DNA of 52,647 bases from an uncultured Clostridia bacterium. Its GTDB lineage: Bacteria > Bacillota > Clostridia > Oscillospirales > Ruminococcaceae. Shown here piece after piece: positions 1-8,516 of the stretch. Under the pieces are notes generated by a model, which worked only from the letters and a program-made list of their open reading frames with translations, was not told the DNA's origin and did no database searches. Location: positions 1 through 52,647 of the forward strand of contig CALWNN010000051.1 in NCBI GenBank assembly GCA_944382845.1, read 5' to 3'. Within the stretch, counting starts at the first letter, position 1, and the number at the start of each line of letters is the position of its first letter. The translations under genes were made by a program, and so were the position numbers.

Positions 1-1089
1 ATTTCGCAAAATCAACGCCTCTCCATCGTCAAACGAATGGAACTTGGCATCTATGTAGACAGTAACGCACCATACGGATTCAGACTTGAAAACAAGCAGC
101 TTGTGGAGTATCCTCCCGAGGCCGATATCGTGCGATGGATATTCCACTCCTATCTCAACGGTATGTCTACAACGGAAATTGCAAAGGTGCTGACCGAGCG
201 AGGTATCCCCACAAAAAACGGCAAAGAAAAATGGAAATCCACTAAAATCTCCTATATGCTCTCCAACGAAAGGTATATCGGAGACTGCCACTATCAGAAA
301 ACATACCGTGACACGACTGTGCCGTTCAAGCAATCCAAGAACCGCGGCGAAGAAGATATGTACTATGCCACCGGCACACACGCTTCCATTATCGAGAAAG
401 GAACCTTTGATAAAGCGCAAGTCCTCCTCCAAAAACGAAAAGAGCAGTTCACCAAATCAATAACATTCAATACCTACCCCCTTACGAGCCGCATTCGATG
501 TTCCGAATGCGGCTCTTTCTATCGCCGAAAGGTTCGGAGCGGTGGAGTCAAATGGGTCTGCGCCAAGCATGAGGAAAACACAAAATCATGCAATTCCAAC
601 TACTACAGCGAGGAACGAATCTATGACGGTTTCCTATCAGTGGTGAATAAGCTACGATTCGGGCAAGAGAACATCCTCGGTCAAGTTATCGCCAAGCTTG
701 AAAGCGCAACACAGAAATACAAGCGAAATAACAAAACGGCGATGCAGATCAGTCAGAAGATTGCGGAGATAAACGCCACAATTCTAAAACTGAATGAGCT
801 TCGCTCAAAAGGATACCTTGCCCCCGAAATACATCAGTCCCAAGTCAGAGAGATGCAAAAGCAGCTCTGCACACTCAAAGAAGATCGGCAGGATCAATTC
901 GAGTCCCGAATACTTACAATGCTCCAAGATGTGCGGAAACTAAAATCTCTGATTGACGAAATAGAAGAACCCTTGGATGAGTTCGATGAGAAGCTTTTCG
1001 AGGAAATTATCGTAGGAATGGCACTCAATAACGCAGATGAATTGACCGTCACTCTGCTCGGCGGACTGAAATTCACTGAATTGATATAG
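1..1089 (+). CDS. Large serine recombinase, 5' truncated by window edge
   Basis: The reading frame is open from base 1, and the residues before the first internal Met (ISQNQRLSIVKRM) continue the end of a resolvase catalytic domain, so the true start lies to the left. What remains is the recombinase DNA-binding domain (APYGFR, then WIFHSYLNGMSTTEIAKVL), a zinc ribbon (CSECG near residue 155 counted from base 37, then paired Cys about 20 residues on) and a C-terminal coiled coil. These proteins cut and rejoin attachment sites through a catalytic serine in the missing part. It is the first of three tandem recombinase genes; the next starts 11 nt after its stop, so one transcript is likely. Confidence 0.88.
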   Translation: MSQNQRLSIVKRMELGIYVDSNAPYGFRLENKQLVEYPPEADIVRWIFHSYLNGMSTTEIAKVLTERGIPTKNGKEKWKSTKISYMLSNERYIGDCHYQKTYRDTTVPFKQSKNRGEEDMYYATGTHASIIEKGTFDKAQVLLQKRKEQFTKSITFNTYPLTSRIRCSECGSFYRRKVRSGGVKWVCAKHEENTKSCNSNYYSEERIYDGFLSVVNKLRFGQENILGQVIAKLESATQKYKRNNKTAMQISQKIAEINATILKLNELRSKGYLAPEIHQSQVREMQKQLCTLKEDRQDQFESRILTMLQDVRKLKSLIDEIEEPLDEFDEKLFEEIIVGMALNNADELTVTLLGGLKFTELI

Positions 1090-1100
1090 GAGAAACCGCA

Positions 1101-1970
1101 ATGAAAAAGACACGCTTTATTCCATACGGATACACCATCCGTGAAGGGCGAACGGTGATTGAACACACCGAAGCCGAAATTATCCGAGAAATCTTTGATG
1201 AGTACATCAAGGGTGCTTCCCTCAAAGAAATAGCGGAGTGCCTCACGCAGAGGAAAATCCCCTATACCGAGAAGACGGATACATGGGATAAAGCGAGAAT
1301 TGCAAGAATTATCGACAACGCAAAGTACATCGGGGACGATGAATACGACCCAATCATCGATGAAGATACATACGAGGGTGCGGTATCCATGAAAGCCGCA
1401 CGGCAGCGCAATACCGTACAAAGAGAATGCGAAGGCATCGCCCTGCTCCGCAACAGAATCAAATGCGCCGATTGCGGAAGCCCGATGCTACGCAGAGTCT
1501 GCTCGAAACGACAAATCAATGAAAGCTGGACCTGCCAAAATGCAGAATGCGGAAAGAGACTGCGTATCAGCGACGGCGACCTCCTACAGAAAATCGCCAT
1601 CCTCATGAATCGCATTATCGAAAACAGCGAACTGCTGATACCAAAGCCCAAGATAAGGATAGTTGACTCCCCGACGGTCGCAAGCCTGCAACGGCAAGTG
1701 GATACCGAACTCGAGAAGGAATACCCGAGCGAGGAATACATTGTCGAGAAGGTTAGTGACATCGCAAGTCAGTTATATAAAGAAACCCAGGCAAAGAAAA
1801 TGATTGTCGCTCAAATTGCAAGGAAACGAGCCTCAATGATGAAACCCCAGGAAAACTTTAATTGCGATTACTTCTCCGACCTTGTAGACTATGTCACACT
1901 CTCAAGTTCGGGGAAAGTCAGACTCTACACCAAGGTAGGGACAGAAATCACCGAAGGAGAGAATGAATAA
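1101..1970 (+). CDS. Recombinase-domain protein without catalytic domain
   Basis: This 289-residue protein begins directly in the recombinase DNA-binding domain (FIPYGYTIREG, IIREIFDEYIKGASLKEIAECL) and continues into a zinc ribbon (CADCGS, then CQNAECGKRL) and a helical tail. The N-terminal resolvase domain with its nucleophilic serine is absent. A ribosome binding site (AGGAG, 8 nt spacing) precedes the ATG, so this is a real start and not a truncated frame. The upstream gap of 11 nt has no room for a lost catalytic domain. The stop overlaps the next start by one base (TAATG). By inference it binds attachment-site DNA and assists or modulates the neighbouring active recombinases. Confidence 0.85.
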   Translation: MKKTRFIPYGYTIREGRTVIEHTEAEIIREIFDEYIKGASLKEIAECLTQRKIPYTEKTDTWDKARIARIIDNAKYIGDDEYDPIIDEDTYEGAVSMKAARQRNTVQRECEGIALLRNRIKCADCGSPMLRRVCSKRQINESWTCQNAECGKRLRISDGDLLQKIAILMNRIIENSELLIPKPKIRIVDSPTVASLQRQVDTELEKEYPSEEYIVEKVSDIASQLYKETQAKKMIVAQIARKRASMMKPQENFNCDYFSDLVDYVTLSSSGKVRLYTKVGTEITEGENE

Positions 1971-3607
1971 TGGCAGTAACCAAAATTCCAAAGAAAACAA
2001 TCACCCTCATCGAACCGAAGAAATCCTTCATAGTAGACAAGGCGCAACATCGTCAAAAGCGAGTTGCAGCATACTGCAGAGTGTCTACCGACAGCGAGGA
2101 ACAACTCACATCCTATACCAATCAGATGAAGGTGTATACCGAAATGATTGCTTCAAAAAAGGAGTGGGAGTTCGCAGGGCTGTATGCCGATGAGGGCATC
2201 TCAGGTACGAGAGCAGACAAAAGACCTCAATTCCAAAAGATGATAGATGACTGCCACAAGGGTAAAATCGATATGATCATAACAAAGTCAGTATCGAGAT
2301 TCGCACGAAATACTGTGGATTGCCTTGACTATGTCAGATCACTCAAAGAAATCGGCGTGGGCATCTACTTTGAGGAACAGAACATCGATACGCTGAAAAG
2401 TGATAGCGAATTGTACCTTGTCATATACGCAGGATTCGCACAATCCGAATCCGAAAGCATCAGCAAGAATATTACTTGGACGCACCGAAAGAACTTCGAA
2501 GAAGGCAGACCCATCTTTATGTATAACCGAATGCTCGGCTACAAGAAAGGTGAGGACGGGAACCCCGAAATCGTCCCATCGGAAGAAGCAATAGTGCAAA
2601 GAGTGTTCGATATGTACCTCTCCGGCAAGTCCACCGATGAAATCTCCGAAATCTTGCAAGGCGAAAACATCGAAATTCCCGGCAAGAAACTGAACTTCAG
2701 TAAATCAATGATTATCCGAATGCTGAAAAATGAGAAATATTGCGGAGATGCCATCCTGCAAAAAACGGTGACACTTGATCCAATCTCAAAAAAGCGAAAA
2801 GCCAACGAAGGTGAAGCGCCCATGTGGCTCGTCGAAAACAGCCATCCTGCCATTGTCAGCCGTGAGATATTCAACAAGGCGCAAGAAGAATCTGCCCGAA
2901 GAAAGGCAAAAACACCACAGTCTGAAAAGATGGCGCTGACCGCATCGGGGAAGTATTCCAAATATGCGCTCACAGAAGTAATGATGTGTGGAGAATGCGG
3001 GAGCAGGTACAAAAGAGTAACATGGAACATCCGAGGCAAGCACAGAATCGTGTGGCGATGCATGAGCCGCCTTGACTATGGCAAGAAATATTGTGCCGAC
3101 TCCATCACCGTTGATGAGCGGGCACTGCAAAGGGCCATTGTAAGAGCCTTGAATCGATTTAATATCGAAGACGAATCTACCTACCTAATGCTGATGAAAT
3201 CCACTATCGGGGAAGCCATAGGAATCAACGGCGGCTCAGATGAAATCGACCTGCTTGAAAGAAGAATCGATGCCCTTAATAAGCGTATGCTTGACCTTGT
3301 AACACTGAGCGTTCAGGAAGATAGTGATGCCGAGGACTATGAAGATGAGTTCAAAAACATCTCCATGCAAATCGAGCAACTCTCGGGGCGCATCACGGCA
3401 ATTAGAGAAAGTGAAAGTGAGGACGGAGAACTTCAAGCGCGGATTAAGGAAATCCAGGACACCATTGACAAACGAAAAGAAAATAAAGATACCTATGATG
3501 ACTCAATTGTCCGGCAGATGGTAGAATGTATAAAAGTCTACCATGACGGCAGACTGCAAATTATACTCGGCGGCGGATATGAACTTGAAGAATACCTCGA
3601 AAAATAA
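1970..3607 (+). CDS. Large serine recombinase (site-specific integrase/excisionase)
   Basis: A complete 545-residue large serine recombinase. The resolvase domain has the catalytic motif AAYCRVSTDS with Ser39 as nucleophile, plus YADEGISGT and TKSVSRFARN, which carries the supporting arginines. A recombinase domain follows (MLGYKKGEDG onward), then a zinc ribbon (MMCGECGSRYK ... WRCMSRLDYGKKYC) and a long coiled coil ending near the C terminus. Such enzymes make double-strand breaks at a 2-bp core and integrate or excise elements. The start overlaps the stop of the preceding recombinase gene by one base, which implies translational coupling. It is the only clearly catalytic member of the trio that is complete in this window. 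Confidence 0.95.
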   Translation: MAVTKIPKKTITLIEPKKSFIVDKAQHRQKRVAAYCRVSTDSEEQLTSYTNQMKVYTEMIASKKEWEFAGLYADEGISGTRADKRPQFQKMIDDCHKGKIDMIITKSVSRFARNTVDCLDYVRSLKEIGVGIYFEEQNIDTLKSDSELYLVIYAGFAQSESESISKNITWTHRKNFEEGRPIFMYNRMLGYKKGEDGNPEIVPSEEAIVQRVFDMYLSGKSTDEISEILQGENIEIPGKKLNFSKSMIIRMLKNEKYCGDAILQKTVTLDPISKKRKANEGEAPMWLVENSHPAIVSREIFNKAQEESARRKAKTPQSEKMALTASGKYSKYALTEVMMCGECGSRYKRVTWNIRGKHRIVWRCMSRLDYGKKYCADSITVDERALQRAIVRALNRFNIEDESTYLMLMKSTIGEAIGINGGSDEIDLLERRIDALNKRMLDLVTLSVQEDSDAEDYEDEFKNISMQIEQLSGRITAIRESESEDGELQARIKEIQDTIDKRKENKDTYDDSIVRQMVECIKVYHDGRLQIILGGGYELEEYLEK

Positions 3608-3617
3608 AAACAGCAAG

Positions 3618-3648
3618 CAGCGAATAAGCCGTAGTTGCTTATTCGCTG
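3618..3648. terminator. Hairpin between convergent genes, probable terminator
   Basis: A perfect 12-bp inverted repeat (CAGCGAATAAGC, 7-nt loop, then its complement) lies 10 nt after the recombinase stop and 7 nt from the 3' end of the opposing ParB-like gene. On the minus strand it is followed after a few bases by a TTTTTATTTT run; on the plus strand the tail is weaker. It probably ends transcription of the minus-strand operon and perhaps both. Confidence 0.6.
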
Positions 3649-3654
3649 ACTCTA

Positions 3655-4569
3655 TTAAGCATTGCTTTCGTTATTATCGCTTTCTTCATCTTCGCCAAGC
3701 TGTCCGATAGCGAAATTCTCAAAAGCTTCAGAATCGTCAAAATCCTCATTTTCGTCCGGTTCAATCCAGAGAGAAACATCCCGAGCATAGAGTTTGTTCA
3801 TGAATAGTTTGCCCGCATTACTTTTCCTTTTTCCGTTATATTCTAAAAGCATCGCTTCGGCAAAGCCCATTGACCCCTTCCGGCGATCCCTGGCGGTACG
3901 AGTCAGTTGCTTAATGGAAACAGCACCGAGTTTCTCGCTGAACACCTCATCCTTTAACTGATCTTTATATACCACGCAAAGCTTGGTAACTGCATTCATA
4001 ATGTTGGCGGAGAAAGAATTGGAGTCTCCCTCCCATGTGCCGATGATCAGGCGAAGAACACGGTTAAGAACCTGATACCCGTATTTGGAGTAAATAGCCT
4101 CCAAAGTGGATACAGCGCAGATGTGTCCCGGTGCTCTCTTGGCAGATATCTTCAAACCGTAAGACTCCACCAAATCTCGAATCATAAGCTGTTCTTGGTT
4201 CTTAGCCTCCAAGTTCGCTACGAAAATTTCAAAAGGCGCAAGGTTCTTTGCGAATTTCATCTGATTGGCAAAGATATCGGCTTCATGTTCATAGCACAGA
4301 TCATCATAGATCATGCACCATACCGGAGTTTCGCGAGAGCCGGAAGCAAGTGCAACAATTTCAATGGTATGCTGCCCGTTAAAAACATAATTGATCCCGT
4401 CTCTTCGGCTGACCTTTACGGGATTGATTTGAAACAGATCGAAGTTTTCTGCCGTTTTCTCAATACGCGCCTGCGACAGATTCCGTTGATAATCCTGGTT
4501 CGAAACCAGGTTTTTGATTGGAATTTTCTCGAAATGAACATTCGGCACAAACGGCGAATAATCATCCAT
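3655..4569 (-). CDS. ParB/Srx-fold protein (DUF6551-like)
   Basis: This 304-residue protein has a ParB-like N-terminal segment: IPIKNLVSNQDYQRNL, a helix, then NPVKVSRRDG and FNGQHTIEIVA, the box where ParB proteins carry DGxHR-type residues. The C terminus is acidic. Related proteins (DUF6551 family) occur in phages and integrative elements; their function is not established. It is the last gene of a six-gene minus-strand operon. Its start lies one base after the stop of the second ParB-like gene, and its GGAGG site is inside that gene's end. No ParA ATPase is present in the window, so a conventional partition role is not supported. Confidence 0.72.
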   Translation of the reverse strand: MDDYSPFVPNVHFEKIPIKNLVSNQDYQRNLSQARIEKTAENFDLFQINPVKVSRRDGINYVFNGQHTIEIVALASGSRETPVWCMIYDDLCYEHEADIFANQMKFAKNLAPFEIFVANLEAKNQEQLMIRDLVESYGLKISAKRAPGHICAVSTLEAIYSKYGYQVLNRVLRLIIGTWEGDSNSFSANIMNAVTKLCVVYKDQLKDEVFSEKLGAVSIKQLTRTARDRRKGSMGFAEAMLLEYNGKRKSNAGKLFMNKLYARDVSLWIEPDENEDFDDSEAFENFAIGQLGEDEESDNNESNA

Positions 4570-4570
4570 G

Positions 4571-5512
4571 TTATATATCCTCCACTTCCGACAGCATATC
4601 CGCTATCGTATTTCGCAGCTCACGCAAAGCCTGTGCCAAGTCACCTTTAGCCTGGGGAGAAACGATGGTGAGGTCTGCCGTATTCTTTGCCCGTTCAATA
4701 GAACTCTTCCATGAAGGAATCGTTAGAGTCAGACTGCTGATTTCCGCATCCGGATCATACTCGGGCATATCCTTCACGGAAGGCCCCGTGGAAATATCTC
4801 CCTCGGAATAAACTGTTTTATTCCCTTGCACAACCGGTCGCGTGGCTTTGTAATGCATAAACTCAGCAGGATTTCGATCAATCTTCCGATTGATTCGCCG
4901 AAGATCCTGCGGATTTAGTTCCGCCATTTCCAACACATGCTTATGGGCAATCTTGTACTGCCCCGAAAGAATCTTGGGCACTAATTTCGGCTCTTTCTTT
5001 CCGATTTTTTCTAACGCTCTCGTAAATATGGCATACTTCTGCACAGTGGCAGCCGATACATTATTATCTTCGGCAATTCTCTGTGCCGTCCAATGGCGGC
5101 AAGCCTTGTCCGCATCCTCTTCGTCCATCGTGGATATATCCAGGGTGTGCTGATTTCTCCCTATCTTATTGCGAATTCGGGTAACCAATTTTTCATTCTC
5201 GTACTGCATACCAATAAGGAACTTGCGAGTCTCTTCGGTAATATTTCTTCTGCCGAGTTGATTGGCACATATCCAGGCGACAGCAGCCTCTCGGCACTCA
5301 AATTCCATATCCTTTGTATCAAAGGGAATGCTGTGGCGCATACAAATTTCGTAACGGTTATGACCGTCTACAATGGTGTCATGCCATACAACGATAGGGT
5401 CACGACAGCCGTCATTTATAATATTCTGCTCGAGTTGCAAAAACTCTCTGTGCCGCAGCGGACGGATTAAATGTCTGAATTCTTCGTCTATTTTCAGCCG
5501 TTTCAACTCCAT
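4571..5512 (-). CDS. ParB-like DNA-binding protein
   Basis: The protein has 313 residues. The ParB N-terminal domain is visible as DPIVVWHDTIVDGHNRYEI, followed by the NQLGRRNIT box common to phage and plasmid ParB proteins, and then a helix-turn-helix near residues 140-160 (RIAEDNNVSAATVQKYAIF). A C-terminal helical segment (AQALRELRNTIADMLSEVE) may mediate dimerization. The start overlaps the previous gene's stop by one base (TAATG), and GGAGG sits 7 nt upstream. It probably binds DNA as a regulator or nucleoprotein organizer of the element. Without ParA or recognisable parS sites, a segregation role is speculative. Confidence 0.8.
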   Translation of the reverse strand: MELKRLKIDEEFRHLIRPLRHREFLQLEQNIINDGCRDPIVVWHDTIVDGHNRYEICMRHSIPFDTKDMEFECREAAVAWICANQLGRRNITEETRKFLIGMQYENEKLVTRIRNKIGRNQHTLDISTMDEEDADKACRHWTAQRIAEDNNVSAATVQKYAIFTRALEKIGKKEPKLVPKILSGQYKIAHKHVLEMAELNPQDLRRINRKIDRNPAEFMHYKATRPVVQGNKTVYSEGDISTGPSVKDMPEYDPDAEISSLTLTIPSWKSSIERAKNTADLTIVSPQAKGDLAQALRELRNTIADMLSEVEDI

Positions 5513-5892
5513 TATCGCTCCTCCAATCCATCAATTTTTTGGAGAGAACTGAGTGGAAAAACGCCTGCATTTTCTTCTGCTATAATCTCTCCGGTCAGTC
5601 TGTATGCGTAAGCGCTATCTAATCCTTCCACCAAGGAGCAAAGTTTATTGACAAATGAGGTGCTGTAAATTTCGTAGGAGTTATCCGGATGCAGCGCAGC
5701 CAAATTTACACGATGAGTATAATTTGTTCTCTTGTCCGTTCCTTGGATAGCAAGCATCATAGCTGAAGGGCTGACAAGGAACTGAACATACTTGGGTGTC
5801 CCGAGCAAAGTCAGTGTGCTACGATGAATGCGAATACGGTATTTTTTCAAGTCAACCGCTATAGTCACTTGTTGTCGAGTCTGTTCGCTCAT
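5512..5892 (-). CDS. Small protein with the shared recombinase-associated domain
   Basis: I do not recognise a named family for this 126-residue protein. Residues about 17-115 align by eye with parts of its two upstream neighbours. The segment GTPKYVQFLVSPSAMMLAI corresponds to a G/H-T-x-Y-[IV] ... L-[IV]-[NS]-P-x4-LA-[IL] motif in both, and the later YAYRLTGEIIAEEN matches YKYRILGTLYEQDG of the fused recombinase. It is close to a minimal form of the domain. The start has AAGGAG 9 nt upstream and overlaps the previous gene by 41 nt. It lies between the ParB-like genes and the recombinase-like genes of the operon. Function is unknown. Confidence 0.8.
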   Translation of the reverse strand: MSEQTRQQVTIAVDLKKYRIRIHRSTLTLLGTPKYVQFLVSPSAMMLAIQGTDKRTNYTHRVNLAALHPDNSYEIYSTSFVNKLCSLVEGLDSAYAYRLTGEIIAEENAGVFPLSSLQKIDGLEER

Positions 5893-6637
5893 GATTTATT
5901 TCTCCTTCCGGCAGTGCAACTGTGTCGGCAGTCACAGTTGCTGTCGGACTTTGCCGAACTGCCTTATTTTCCTTGATTGAGTAGATGGCATAGCCATCGA
6001 ATATGTTCACGAGCATAGACTGCTTGTGCTCATTTAATGTCATACCGAATTGGTTCTGCCAACCGATCGGATATACCGGCGACCTTGATGCCGTTGATTT
6101 AGCACCTTCCGCATCATATGTACGCTGATACACCTCGGTGGATGTTAAATCAAATGCTATCAGGTATTCGCCATTAGCGCGGATGATATTCCCGAGCATC
6201 TTATAGCGGTGATCGGGATTCCAATCCATCATGTCAAACATTTTCAGGAAGAACAGCGTACAGGTTGTTTGCCTCGGCTTCCTTTTGTCTTGACCGATTG
6301 AACACCACTGGAACGACCCTCGTTCATTCTCACCACAGGGACGGAGAGCCAAAATCTTAGTATGAGGATTGATCAGCGCCTGGACATAGTCTGTGTGCGG
6401 AAACTTGGTCAGGCAAGCTGAATTCACATAGAATTTGCGGTTATTGAATGTAACCGCAGGCTCACGAATATGAGCAAAGAACTCTCTGCGGACAACCTGG
6501 AATTCCTCCAGGTTGAAGTCCGTGCTCATTTCAATCAATTCTTCCTCGTCTTTTAATACCGGAATCTTGTGCAGCTCTGAGTCCGCCGGGGGAGCAAAGG
6601 CCTCTGTCATTGTCCTTTGATCAGTAATATCATTCAT
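5852..6637 (-). CDS. Protein with the shared recombinase-associated domain
   Basis: A 261-residue protein whose residues about 41-205 resemble the C-terminal extension of the neighbouring recombinase. NLEEFQVVRREFF matches DLRGFEIARGEFF, TDYVQALINPHTKILALRP matches the YIEILINPISRKLAIRP region, and HRYKMLGNI matches YKYRILGTL. No catalytic motif, signal peptide or membrane segment is evident, and the last 50 residues are polar and probably disordered. The start (AGGAGG, 6 nt spacing) overlaps the recombinase stop by 8 nt. Duplication and separation of the recombinase tail, or fusion in the other direction, would both give this arrangement. A role as partner or regulator of recombination is inference only. 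Confidence 0.82.
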   Translation of the reverse strand: MNDITDQRTMTEAFAPPADSELHKIPVLKDEEELIEMSTDFNLEEFQVVRREFFAHIREPAVTFNNRKFYVNSACLTKFPHTDYVQALINPHTKILALRPCGENERGSFQWCSIGQDKRKPRQTTCTLFFLKMFDMMDWNPDHRYKMLGNIIRANGEYLIAFDLTSTEVYQRTYDAEGAKSTASRSPVYPIGWQNQFGMTLNEHKQSMLVNIFDGYAIYSIKENKAVRQSPTATVTADTVALPEGEINHERTDSTTSDYSG

Positions 6638-8516
6638 AAACTACCTCCTGAATATCTACGCCCTGCAATTCCTGCGTGATAAAACTTTTGAGTTCTTCAA
6701 ACGCCGTCACATGGAGCTTGTTGCCGGTCTCGAAAAGTTGGCCCTCCAAACGGAGCATCCAATCTTCCTCGCTCTGCCGCTGAAGTTCCGTTACGGACTT
6801 CTCCTGTGCATAGAACTGCTTACCAAAGGAACTTGTCCATGATTCAGGAATTGCACGAATGCGCTTTCCGGATGGCATCAACGGCTGCACATTTATACAG
6901 TCTTCTTCGCCGTTTTCTTTAGAAAGCACATTAGGCTTGAAATATGCCTCGGAGTCAACGGTATCAAAGATATAGGCAACTACGCCATCCTGCTCATAGA
7001 GAGTGCCTAAAATGCGGTATTTGTATTCGATGTTCCAACCAAGAAGGTTGAACATCGTCTCACTGAAAGCAGCGGTTGGGATTAACCGTGGATATAGGAT
7101 GCCTTTCTCCGGCTTTGACGCCATGACACTATTACGGTTTTCTTTGGTGGTCGGTCGAATCGCAAGTTTTCGGCTAATGGGATTTATCAGAATCTCAATA
7201 TAATTCTGTGTGCCGAATTTCCGGACACACGCGGTACTGAACTTGATAAACTTATGATAAATAATGGCGTGAGGCTGACGCGGAGCATCGAAGAACTCGC
7301 CGCGGGCTATTTCAAAACCGCGTAGATCAAAGTCACCTGCTTCCACCTCAAACTGAATTTCTTCCTCCGGCTGCGGTTCTTCCTCGGGAGATGAATACAC
7401 GCTTTTGGAAGCCAGGTAGTAGTCTCCCTCTTTGAATCCTGCCCATCGGGGATTAACGGTGACGAAACCTTTGAGGACGCCGTCTTCTACAACGCGAATT
7501 TCGGGAAGGATAGACTTGTTTCCGTACTTAGCGTTATCGAGCATTTGCTGAACCGCAATATAATCGTCGCGGGAAACGATGCCGGGGTGATGATTGCGAT
7601 ATCGGCTTTGCGGTCTTTGACCCCTGTTTTTCTTTGCCTTATGGGTACGGAAGTTTGGCGTAAAGGTTTTGCGAGTGAGGACATCACCGCAATGTCGTTC
7701 ATTGCGTAGTATTTGAACTATACCGTTGGAAGTCCAGTTGATATTTCCCAAATAGGACTTGCGTCCGAGAGCATTGAAAGCATCGGCAATCTGCTGTGAT
7801 GAATAGCCGTACAGATACATATAGAATGCAAGTTTAACCGTAGGCGCTTCATCTGGATTCGGAATCAGTGTTCCGTCAGCATCATGCATATACCCGAGCA
7901 ATTTGGGAGTCAGAGGGATACCATTGTCCAATCGCATACGCAGAGATGTTTCCATCGACCTGCTTCGTGTGTGTGACTCTTCCTCGGCCATTGTTGCTTG
8001 GAAAGACAATGCAAGCTGTGAGTCATCATTTAGCGAGAAGATCCCTTCACTTTCAAAGAAAACACCGACAGGCGGATTGCGTTCGGCAAGGTCTCGGACT
8101 ATACCGATAAAGTCATAGATATTGCGGGCAAAACGGGAAACGCTCTTTGTGATTATCATGTCGATTTTTCCGCGCTTTGCGTCGGAAATCATCTGAAGAA
8201 ACTGTTCTCGTTTATTCAGAGAAGTGCCGGAGATACCCTCATCAGCGTAGATTTTAACGAGCGTCCAGTGAGGGTGCTTGATAACGAAGTCTTCATAATA
8301 CTTCTTTTGCAACTCAAAGGATGTAGTCTGCCGGACATCATCCGTAGAAACACGAACATAGATGGCAACCCTTTGCGGGATATCATTATCGTAATAATCG
8401 GCTTGTCTGGTCTCGGGAAAGTAATCATAGTTTTCGGGATCGACCTCAACATAGATGCGTTTTTTGGTCTTTGCCTTGGCTTGCTCTTTTTCTAAGCGTT
8501 TCATTTTGTCAATCAT
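6630..8516 (-). CDS. Serine recombinase fused to a novel C-terminal domain
   Basis: The ATG at 8516 is chosen because AGGAGG lies 7 nt upstream; an ATG 24 nt earlier has no such site. The 628-residue product has a resolvase domain with VAIYVRVSTDD (Ser57 as nucleophile), YADEGISGT and TKSVSRFARN, so it should be active. A recombinase domain follows (LLGYMHDADG to about residue 320). Where a zinc ribbon normally starts (LKGFVTVNPRWAGF) the cysteines are missing. From about residue 392 the protein carries the domain also found in the two downstream proteins. It overlaps the upstream dead recombinase gene by 8 nt. It is probably an integrase or invertase whose accessory domain replaces the usual zinc ribbon and coiled coil. 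Confidence 0.88.
   Translation of the reverse strand: MIDKMKRLEKEQAKAKTKKRIYVEVDPENYDYFPETRQADYYDNDIPQRVAIYVRVSTDDVRQTTSFELQKKYYEDFVIKHPHWTLVKIYADEGISGTSLNKREQFLQMISDAKRGKIDMIITKSVSRFARNIYDFIGIVRDLAERNPPVGVFFESEGIFSLNDDSQLALSFQATMAEEESHTRSRSMETSLRMRLDNGIPLTPKLLGYMHDADGTLIPNPDEAPTVKLAFYMYLYGYSSQQIADAFNALGRKSYLGNINWTSNGIVQILRNERHCGDVLTRKTFTPNFRTHKAKKNRGQRPQSRYRNHHPGIVSRDDYIAVQQMLDNAKYGNKSILPEIRVVEDGVLKGFVTVNPRWAGFKEGDYYLASKSVYSSPEEEPQPEEEIQFEVEAGDFDLRGFEIARGEFFDAPRQPHAIIYHKFIKFSTACVRKFGTQNYIEILINPISRKLAIRPTTKENRNSVMASKPEKGILYPRLIPTAAFSETMFNLLGWNIEYKYRILGTLYEQDGVVAYIFDTVDSEAYFKPNVLSKENGEEDCINVQPLMPSGKRIRAIPESWTSSFGKQFYAQEKSVTELQRQSEEDWMLRLEGQLFETGNKLHVTAFEELKSFITQELQGVDIQEVVYE

Noticed and set aside
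3655-5512. Plasmid-type ParAB partition system
   Set aside because: Two ParB-fold genes are present, but no ParA ATPase and no repeated parS-like sites were seen; the minD gene at 32006 is chromosomal and distant.
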